This document shows, piece by piece, positions 32,973 through 38,753 of a stretch of DNA of 38,753 nucleotides. The notes beneath the pieces are model-generated. The model did no database searches. It worked only from the letters and a program-made list of their open reading frames with translations, and had not been told where the DNA came from. The stretch is taken from the NCBI GenBank assembly GCA_964550025.1, contig CAZJYI010000115.1, positions 1 to 38,753 on the forward strand, given 5' to 3'. How positions within the stretch are numbered: position 1 is the first letter of the stretch; the number at the start of each line of letters is the position of its first letter. Made by a program: the position numbers and the translations under genes. This stretch comes from CAZJYI01 sp964550025. Its GTDB lineage: Bacteria; Verrucomicrobiota; Kiritimatiellia; UBA8416; CAYOBW01.

Positions 32973-34361
32973 ATGGCAGATGCTGACATGACGAGGCGGG
33001 ATTTTGTGAAGATTGGCGGGGTTGCGGCGGTGGTGTCGGCCGGCGGTGAGGCGGCGGAAGCGGCGCAGAGCGCCGTTGCCGGCGCGGCCGTTTGCCGTGA
33101 GCCGGCTCGGGACGTGCCGGTGGTCGAGGGCGTGGACGTGGTTGTCTGCGGGGCCGGTCCCGCCGGTACGGCCGCGGCGTTGGCCGCGGCCCGGGGCGGG
33201 GCGAAGACAGTGCTTGTCGAAAACCACGGTTGCCTCGGCGGCATTTGGACGGCAGGGTGTTTGAGCTGGCTGATCGACTACGGTAACAAGCCCGGCATCA
33301 TGCAGGAGATCCTCGCCAGGCTCGAGGGGCGAGGCGGCAGGGCCAGGCTCGAAAGCGGAGCACCCAGCCAGGCCTGCGACAAGGAGGCCATGAAGCTGCT
33401 CCTTGACGACCTCTGCGTCGAGGCCGGCGTGCGCATCTACCTGCACACGCGCGTCGTGGCGGCGGTCAAGGACGGCGGGCGCCTGACGCACGTTATCTGC
33501 GAGTCGAAGTCCGGCCGGCAGGCCATGACGGCCAAGGTGTTCATCGACTGCACGGGCGATGGCGACGTCGGTGCGCGGGCGGGGTGCCGGTTCGAAATGG
33601 GGCAGCCGGGAACAGGCAACACGCAGCCCATGTCGCTGATCTGCCTGCTGGGCGGCATCGATGCCAAAGCGGTACGGCCGTTCTACCGTGAGGCGGGTGA
33701 ACCGTGGGCCCCGGCGAAGGACCGCCTGCGTGCATTGATGGAGAAAGGGGGACACTCCCCGTCTTACAGCAAGCCGTCCATTTTTCGCGTGCGCGACGGG
33801 TTGTTCATCATGATGGCCAACCACGAGTACGGCGTGAAAGGCACCAATGTGCGGGACGTGACGGAGGCCACCTTGCGGGCACGGCGTGAAGTCAATGCGC
33901 TGATCGCGGGGTTGCGTTCGATGGGCGGGCCGTGGGCAAATGTCCACATAGTAGCAACGGCGGAGCAGATCGGTGTTCGCGAAGGGCGGCGCGTTAGGGG
34001 GCTCTACGTCGTGAGCGACGACGACCTGCGAGTCGGGGCGCGGCATGACGATGCCGTGTGCCGCGTGACCTTCGGAATCGACGTGCACTCCACCGACCCC
34101 AAGGCGGGCAAGGCCATCGAGGAAAAGCCGTTCCGTTCCAAGCCGTACGACATCCCGCTGCGAGCCTTGATCGCGGCCGACGTCAACGGCCTGATGATGG
34201 CCGGACGCTGCATCAGCGGCGACTTCATCGCGCATTCGAGCTACCGCGTGACCGGTAACGCCGTGGCCATGGGGGAGGCCGCCGGACGCACCGCCGCACT
34301 CGCCGCCACCCGCGGCTGCTTGCCGCAGGATGTCCCAATAGGCGACGTGCGTGGAGTGTGA
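32973..34361 (+). CDS. Tat-exported FAD-dependent oxidoreductase
   Basis: 462 residues. The leader 'MTRRDFVKIGGVAAVVSAGG' is a twin-arginine signal. The dinucleotide-binding motif is 'VDVVVCGAGPAGTAAALAAA' (GAGPAG at 60-65), ending in acidic E83 for the ribose. Then come 'GCLGGIWTAGCLSWLIDYGN', 'FIDCTGDGDVGARAG' and the C-terminal 'GLMMAGRCISGDFIAHSSYR' with 'GNAVAMGEAAGRTAALAA'. This is the FAD_oxidored family (Pfam PF12831 type), abundant in Planctomycetota, Lentisphaerota and relatives and mostly without assigned substrate. The ATG at 32973 has AGAGGG upstream; a start at 32988 would also keep the Tat motif. Neighbouring genes give no clue to the substrate. Confidence 0.88.
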   Translation: MADADMTRRDFVKIGGVAAVVSAGGEAAEAAQSAVAGAAVCREPARDVPVVEGVDVVVCGAGPAGTAAALAAARGGAKTVLVENHGCLGGIWTAGCLSWLIDYGNKPGIMQEILARLEGRGGRARLESGAPSQACDKEAMKLLLDDLCVEAGVRIYLHTRVVAAVKDGGRLTHVICESKSGRQAMTAKVFIDCTGDGDVGARAGCRFEMGQPGTGNTQPMSLICLLGGIDAKAVRPFYREAGEPWAPAKDRLRALMEKGGHSPSYSKPSIFRVRDGLFIMMANHEYGVKGTNVRDVTEATLRARREVNALIAGLRSMGGPWANVHIVATAEQIGVREGRRVRGLYVVSDDDLRVGARHDDAVCRVTFGIDVHSTDPKAGKAIEEKPFRSKPYDIPLRALIAADVNGLMMAGRCISGDFIAHSSYRVTGNAVAMGEAAGRTAALAATRGCLPQDVPIGDVRGV

Positions 34362-34669
34362 GCGTTCCATTCCACACGCGTAGGGATGACCTGCACCGAT
34401 CCCCGCTCTCTTCGCCTTTGCCTTGATCTTTGCCATCGTCTTCCCCTGTGCAGACCATGGTAAAGACTATGGCAAAGACAAAGAGGGGGGAGTGTCCGTT
34501 GACCTTGTATTCGCCCTCGTTCTTGTCGTGATCTTCATCACTGTCGACCTGTGGCTGATGAATAGGGAGCATGACGTGAAAGACACCTGTTGCTGCTTGC
34601 CTGTCACGGAACCGCCCGATACACTGGACACATCCGTCGCGCCGATGCATTGCGTCAGAGGAGGGACAT
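34362..34669. other. 308-base spacer with (C)TTTGCC / GGCAAAG inverted repeats
   Basis: CTTTGCCTTGATCTTTGCCA (34418-34437) is mirrored by ATGGTAAAGACTATGGCAAAG (about 34457-34477, partly). No stable long stem forms. Short open frames on both strands have no ribosome site or recognisable product. The strong AGAGGAGGG before 34670 belongs to the next gene. Confidence 0.5.
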
Positions 34670-36667
34670 ATGTCTGCCGACACCAGGAAACCAGCTACCG
34701 AGGCGGCTGTCGAAGCCGCCGGGGACTACGTTCGCTACATAGTTGTCGTGCACGGCATGGGTGAGCCGCGCGAGAACTCGACGCTTCTCCCTGTAATCAA
34801 CCGGTTTGCACACGCCCGCTCCGAGCTCGATTGGCGGGGGACGCCCGTGGGCAGCGGTACCAAGGCCAGCCGTCTGAAGAGAAAGGTGCTCGCCTGGCTC
34901 TTCCCGTGGACAGTGAAGAAGCCCGGGCCCGCGGGAGTGACGCTTGGCCAGCTTCGCGGCATATCCGGGAAGCGCCCGTGGGTGGAGTTCGAGGGCATAC
35001 CCAAAGCGGGTACCTACGACAGGCCGTTCATCGGCACGCCGTCCGACAGCGGCGAGAACCTGCGCTTCGTCGACATCTTCTGGGGTGACATCTCGCAGGA
35101 GCATTTTGAAAAGGCTGGGCAGTCGGTGGGGACCTGGTCGTCGTCGTTGATCACGCGGCTGCGCAACAGCAACCGAAACCCGGCCTGGGCGGTTGACCTG
35201 CTGCAGGGCATTCGCAGGGCCGTGCTGCCCGTGCAGAGACTCCTCAGCCTGCGGGACCCCAAGCTGAACGACTTCATCTTCAACCGTTTCCTCGGGGACG
35301 TGCAGATGTACGGTGAAGACCCCTGTTGCCGGGGGAGGGCGATACGGCGGCTGCATGACAGGCTGGCGAGGGTGCAGGCCGAACACGATGCGGCAGAGGA
35401 TAACAGAGTCAACGAGGCCAAGAAGGCCAGGAAGAAGGTGAGCAAACGGGAGGCGCGCTACACGATCATAGCCCACAGCCTGGGAACGATCATGACACTG
35501 GACGCTCTCATGTTCGCTCTCGCGGATGCGAAGCTCCGGGAGGACGGGAAGATCGAGGGTGTTTCGTTCGACGGCTACGGCGATCCGGTCGAGGATCCCG
35601 ATCCGCGCTATCGCCCTCCCGCCCGGCAGGACAAGCCGGACGATCGCAAAACGGAGCCGGTTGAGAAAGACGAATTGCCCGGCACCGAGTGGATCGCGCG
35701 AGTCGATCACCTGGTGACGATGGGTTCGCCCATCGACAAGTTTCTGGTCATCTGGTGGTACAACTACGAGCATCTGAAAACGACCAAGTGGATGGATGCG
35801 AAGCTGCTGAAAAAGCGGGCCGAGTTCGGGCGGATCGAGCACTACAACTATTGTGACGAGCAGGACCCGGTGGGGCACGAGCTGGACATTGCCTACTCCT
35901 ACAGCGCGGTTCGCACCGTGCTTGGGTGCGAGTACACCGGCCAGAGCGGGAAGACGTTCTGCGCACCGAACGAAGACGAAGTCTTCGTGCGATACGTGGT
36001 GCCGGGACTCGCGCACATTGAGTATTGGAAAGACCAGCAGCTATTCGACCGGATACTGGCACTGACCGTTGACAACTGTGCGCCTTCGGCGGTAGACGGC
36101 ATGTGGTACCGGGCAGACGTCTACAAGCGCGTTCTTGCCGTGAGTCACCGCTTCATCCCGGCCGCGTTTCTTCTCGTCGGCGGCTACTGTTTCGCACGTG
36201 TTGTCCTGGCCGACGGCCTGGTTAGCCGCGTCGTTCCGATTGCCGTGGCCGCGGGTGTCCTGTGGCTGGGGTGCCGCGCCATTCAACTGATGACTGAGTG
36301 GCGTCAGGCTCTGGCTGTGAAGCGTGGCGTCAAAGTCCCGGAGCCGGTAGACACGGCTGTCAGCGCGGCGCTACGGTCCGCGAAGACGGCGAAGAGCCGC
36401 AAGAAACTGGGCGAGAAGATGACTCGCTGGATCGTTGCGCCGTTCTGGGGATGGTCGGTCGTCTCGCTGCTCGCCGTAGTGGGTATCAGCGTGCTGAGGG
36501 CGGCTCGGGAATCGGGGCTTCTGCCGCCGTTCATGGTGAGCCACTTGTCGCTGATCACGGAAACCGCGGTGGTGCTGTATTCCGTCAGCATCTGCGGGAT
36601 GATCCTCTACGGTTGGCGCGCGGAATGGTATCGGAAATCCCAGGAGAAGTGGGCGAAGTACAAGTAG
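34670..36667 (+). CDS. Alpha/beta-hydrolase-like protein with C-terminal membrane region
   Basis: 665 residues. An early 'YIVVVHGMGEP' (H28-G29) and 'YTIIAHSLGTIMTLDALMFA', with candidate nucleophile S270 in A-H-S-L-G, are typical of lipase/esterase-like hydrolases. 'DHLVTMGSPIDKF' and 'GLAHIEYW' could supply the late acid and histidine, which is tentative. The C-terminal quarter has about four hydrophobic segments ('FIPAAFLLVGGYCFARVVLA', 'VVPIAVAAGVLWLGC', 'VAPFWGWSVVSLLAVVGISV', 'AVVLYSVSICGMILYGW'), so the enzyme is probably membrane-anchored with the hydrolase domain in the cytosol. There is no signal peptide. The start is decided by AGAGGAGGG four bases before ATG. The substrate is unknown, and the gene looks monocistronic. 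Confidence 0.75.
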   Translation: MSADTRKPATEAAVEAAGDYVRYIVVVHGMGEPRENSTLLPVINRFAHARSELDWRGTPVGSGTKASRLKRKVLAWLFPWTVKKPGPAGVTLGQLRGISGKRPWVEFEGIPKAGTYDRPFIGTPSDSGENLRFVDIFWGDISQEHFEKAGQSVGTWSSSLITRLRNSNRNPAWAVDLLQGIRRAVLPVQRLLSLRDPKLNDFIFNRFLGDVQMYGEDPCCRGRAIRRLHDRLARVQAEHDAAEDNRVNEAKKARKKVSKREARYTIIAHSLGTIMTLDALMFALADAKLREDGKIEGVSFDGYGDPVEDPDPRYRPPARQDKPDDRKTEPVEKDELPGTEWIARVDHLVTMGSPIDKFLVIWWYNYEHLKTTKWMDAKLLKKRAEFGRIEHYNYCDEQDPVGHELDIAYSYSAVRTVLGCEYTGQSGKTFCAPNEDEVFVRYVVPGLAHIEYWKDQQLFDRILALTVDNCAPSAVDGMWYRADVYKRVLAVSHRFIPAAFLLVGGYCFARVVLADGLVSRVVPIAVAAGVLWLGCRAIQLMTEWRQALAVKRGVKVPEPVDTAVSAALRSAKTAKSRKKLGEKMTRWIVAPFWGWSVVSLLAVVGISVLRAARESGLLPPFMVSHLSLITETAVVLYSVSICGMILYGWRAEWYRKSQEKWAKYK

Positions 36668-36757
36668 CTGCGGGAACCGACAGACGGGCGACGGGTTGGT
36701 CGCCGCGCCACCGCGGAACGCCAGAGCCCGTTCTGCAGCAGCAGTGCGTCCCCTCCC

Positions 36758-36809
36758 GTAGGCCGGGTTTGGAACCCGGCTTCTCCGCCTCACGGCGTCG
36801 CCGTGCTAC
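36758..36809. repeat. REP-like inverted pair, GTAGGCCGGG family
   Basis: GTAG (36758-36761) is followed directly by stem GCCGGGTT/AACCCGGC with loop TGG (36762-36780). Facing it, stem CACGGC/GCCGTG with loop GTC (36791-36805) is followed by CTAC (36806-36809), i.e. GTAG on the minus strand directly before the hairpin. The two hairpins differ completely in sequence. It starts 90 bases after the hydrolase stop. Confidence 0.8.
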
Positions 36810-37032
36810 CTGTGGCGGGGGCTGAACTCGGACTCTCCGTTGGTGCGCAGGGCGGCCGAAACGACACCAATTCGGTGTCCGAGTAACGAGATTCGTGCAG
36901 CAAATACGGGCAGAAAACGTCCTTTTCCGGCCACTCGCCGCTTGCGCTGTACGGCGGGTTTGACAGACAATACCTACCTTCCTTTCCACAACACGGTCTC
37001 CGACGATCGATACACAACGAGAGGGTCTCCAG
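36810..37032. other. Spacer upstream of hydrazine-synthase-alpha-like gene
   Basis: It contains an operator-like hairpin GACACC-AATTC-GGTGTC (36863-36879) and a perfect TTGACA hexamer (36960-36965) without a convincing -10 partner at 16-18 bases. Promoter placement is therefore open. Nothing else is recognised. Confidence 0.3.
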
Positions 37033-38753
37033 ATGAAAGCCAACCGACGTCGTGTTGCCCCTTGCCTGACGCTGTTCCTGCTTCTATGTCACACGCCTGC
37101 GCGGGCGGGAGATCCGTCCTGGTATCAGAAGAAGCCCACATGGCGCGGGACGATGACGGCGTCGCTGACGGCCATTCAGGCCGAGGCCGCGAAGACGGGT
37201 GAGGGCAAGTCGCTTCGATGGTACCGCTGGTATGAGAGCAAGCCGATGAAGTCCGATTCGTTGGCCAAGGAGCTCGCCCCCGAGACGAAAGGGGTGGACC
37301 TCAAGGCCAGGGAAGGCAAAAAGAAGAAGTCGGTATGGGCTGCGAAGAGCTACGCGGATGGTGTTGACCATCCTCTCAAAATCGGCGCCAATCATGTCAT
37401 CTACCTGTGTCGCGAGATCACGACCAAAGAGCCGCTTTCCGTGCCCGTCTACCTGGCCGCGGAGCAGGAACAGCTCGTGCGGTTGAATGGCAAGCCGGTG
37501 GCGCTGAAGAAGGGGAAGTCCGGCTTCGTGGAGGGGCTGCTCTCGTTGACGGAAGGCAAGAACCTGCTGATGGTGAAGATCTACTGTGCGGAGACGGCGC
37601 GGCCGTTCTACTTTTCGACCATGCCCGAGCGCGGTTTGGCCCGCCCCGAGGATCGCTTCAACGAGCTCTGCTCCCTAATTGCACGCGACTTCACGGACGC
37701 CGATAGCACCCGCGAGATCGGGTGGGAGCTGGCCGACCGGATCTGGTCCTGGAACCGGACGCCGGATGCGCCGGCCCTGGTGCGCATGTACGCACGGTAT
37801 GTTCCGAAGCAGCACCAGGACGCGACGAAGGACATGATCAAGCGATCGGGCGAAGAAGACCTCAAGCAGGTCCTCGCCTGGTACGTGCAACGAAAGACGT
37901 CCGAAGAGGTCATGGCGCGTGCCAGGGCGATCAATGTCGACGCGCTGGGGCAGTCTATCGAACACATGACGAAGACGTTCGGGGCACGTTATCCGAGGGG
38001 GCGGGCCTACCTGAAAGAGCTGGCCTCTCTTGCGCACGGCCTGCCGGCTGCGCTCGAGGCGCTGGAATCCGGGGATGCGTCCGCGGCCGAAAAGGTGGGC
38101 GCGCTCGTGAGACTCGAACGGGAAGCCCTGCTGGCGAATCCGCTGCTCGACTTCGAGAAACTCCTCATCGTGAAACGCGCGAAGTCGACCAAGTGCCTGC
38201 CTGCCAACTTCCACGGGAACTGTGCGCTACCCCGCAACGGGTATGACGACAGCATCGAGACGCTCGACGTGCGCACGGGGGCGATGAAGCCGCTCTACAA
38301 GCCGGACCGCGACGCCTTTGTGGGGGACGTGGACCTCGATTTCGATGCGAGGCGGATGCTCTTTTCATCGCTGGACGAGAACCAGCGCTGGCAGATTTAC
38401 GAGATCGGCGCAGACGGGCGCGGGTTGCGGCAGGTGACTCCGGGAACGGAGACGGACGTCGACAACTACGATGCCTGCTACCTGCCCGACGGCGACATCA
38501 TCTTCGCCTCGACGCGCTGCTTTGCCGGTGTGCCTTGCGTTGGGGGAAAGGCTCAAGTGGCGAACTTCTTCAGCATGAAGCGCGACGGCAGCGGCATCCG
38601 ACAGCTCTGTTTCGACCAGGAGCACAACCTCTTTCCCGTCGTGTTGCCGAACGGGAAGGTGATGTACATGCGCTGGGAGTACACGGACACACCGCACTAC
38701 TTCACGCGCCTGATCATGACGATGAATCCCGACGGGACGCAGCAGATGGCCTA
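37033..38753 (+). CDS. Exported hydrazine-synthase-alpha-like propeller protein (partial)
   Basis: 573 codons are visible; the gene runs off the window. A signal peptide is seen ('RRVAPCLTLFLLLCHTPARA'). The first 370 residues include a beta region ('HPLKIGANHVIYLCREI', 'KNLLMVKIYCAETARPFYFS') and helices. From about residue 375 the pattern 'NPLLDFEKLLIVKR', 'LPANFHGNCALPRNGYDD', 'ACYLPDGDIIFASTRCFAG' and 'WEYTDTPHYFTRLIMTMNPD' matches proteins annotated as hydrazine-synthase-alpha-related in Planctomycetota and Lentisphaerota. TolB-like propeller blades are present. In real hydrazine synthase the alpha subunit carries c-type haems; no CxxCH occurs in the visible part, but the C-terminus, where it might lie, is missing. 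Hydrazine chemistry should not be assumed. Confidence 0.78.
   Translation, partial: MKANRRRVAPCLTLFLLLCHTPARAGDPSWYQKKPTWRGTMTASLTAIQAEAAKTGEGKSLRWYRWYESKPMKSDSLAKELAPETKGVDLKAREGKKKKSVWAAKSYADGVDHPLKIGANHVIYLCREITTKEPLSVPVYLAAEQEQLVRLNGKPVALKKGKSGFVEGLLSLTEGKNLLMVKIYCAETARPFYFSTMPERGLARPEDRFNELCSLIARDFTDADSTREIGWELADRIWSWNRTPDAPALVRMYARYVPKQHQDATKDMIKRSGEEDLKQVLAWYVQRKTSEEVMARARAINVDALGQSIEHMTKTFGARYPRGRAYLKELASLAHGLPAALEALESGDASAAEKVGALVRLEREALLANPLLDFEKLLIVKRAKSTKCLPANFHGNCALPRNGYDDSIETLDVRTGAMKPLYKPDRDAFVGDVDLDFDARRMLFSSLDENQRWQIYEIGADGRGLRQVTPGTETDVDNYDACYLPDGDIIFASTRCFAGVPCVGGKAQVANFFSMKRDGSGIRQLCFDQEHNLFPVVLPNGKVMYMRWEYTDTPHYFTRLIMTMNPDGTQQMA

Noticed and set aside
34423..34764. Small 113-codon frame before the hydrolase gene
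   Set aside because: It overlaps the start of the hydrolase gene, has no ribosome site, and begins in a low-complexity TTTGCC/GGCAAAG stretch.

Overview
The window reads as a chromosomal piece of a GC-rich, Gram-negative bacterium of the Planctomycetota-Verrucomicrobiota-Lentisphaerota-Kiritimatiellota (PVC) type. Supporting signs are an ECF sigma factor paired with a very large anti-sigma/von Willebrand A (vWA) protein, a DUF4175-type coiled-coil protein in a MoxR/DUF58/BatA cluster, a Tat-exported FAD oxidoreductase, a hydrazine-synthase-alpha-like propeller protein, and a C-terminal 'YRIEWSPDLDQW...RYYRA' module of the sort common in verrucomicrobial secreted proteins. The phylum is an inference. 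No tRNA, rRNA, CRISPR array, phage gene or transposase gene was seen.

Layout: (1) 0-6.3 kb, minus strand: an ECF sigma factor overlapping a 1879-residue membrane anti-sigma protein fused to a secretin-type N domain and a YfbK-type vWA module. (2) 6.7-10.6 kb: a lipoprotein-type MsrA, a CysM-like cysteine synthase, and QueE and QueC of the 7-deazaguanine (queuosine precursor) pathway. (3) 11.0-24.1 kb, plus strand: a six-gene cluster of FHA-MoxR ATPase, DUF58 protein, BatA-type vWA protein with an embedded PA14-like domain, a second membrane vWA/amidotransferase-like protein, a 1205-residue DUF4175-like coiled-coil protein, and an exported terpene-cyclase-toroid protein. This is the best candidate for an incompletely described system: a MoxR chaperone with several membrane vWA partners. 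(4) 24.2-30.0 kb: a YajG-like lipoprotein, endonuclease III, and secreted or outer-membrane proteins, including an exported cupin resembling D-lyxose isomerase. (5) 30.2-38.7 kb: ridA and ilvA (functionally linked), a Tat-type FAD oxidoreductase, a membrane-anchored alpha/beta-hydrolase-like protein, and the start of a hydrazine-synthase-alpha-like protein cut by the window edge.

The most striking non-coding feature is the spacer DNA. Nearly every intergenic gap carries a palindromic or tandem repeat, and many different families occur. At seven places a GTAG tetranucleotide sits at, or two bases from, the foot of a short hairpin. Five of these are inverted pairs. This is the architecture of REP elements mobilised by RAYT (REP-associated tyrosine) transposases. 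In two copies of one family the stem bases change in compensating pairs while GTAG and a GNRA-like loop stay constant. Two other repeat types lie in frame inside the giant anti-sigma gene.
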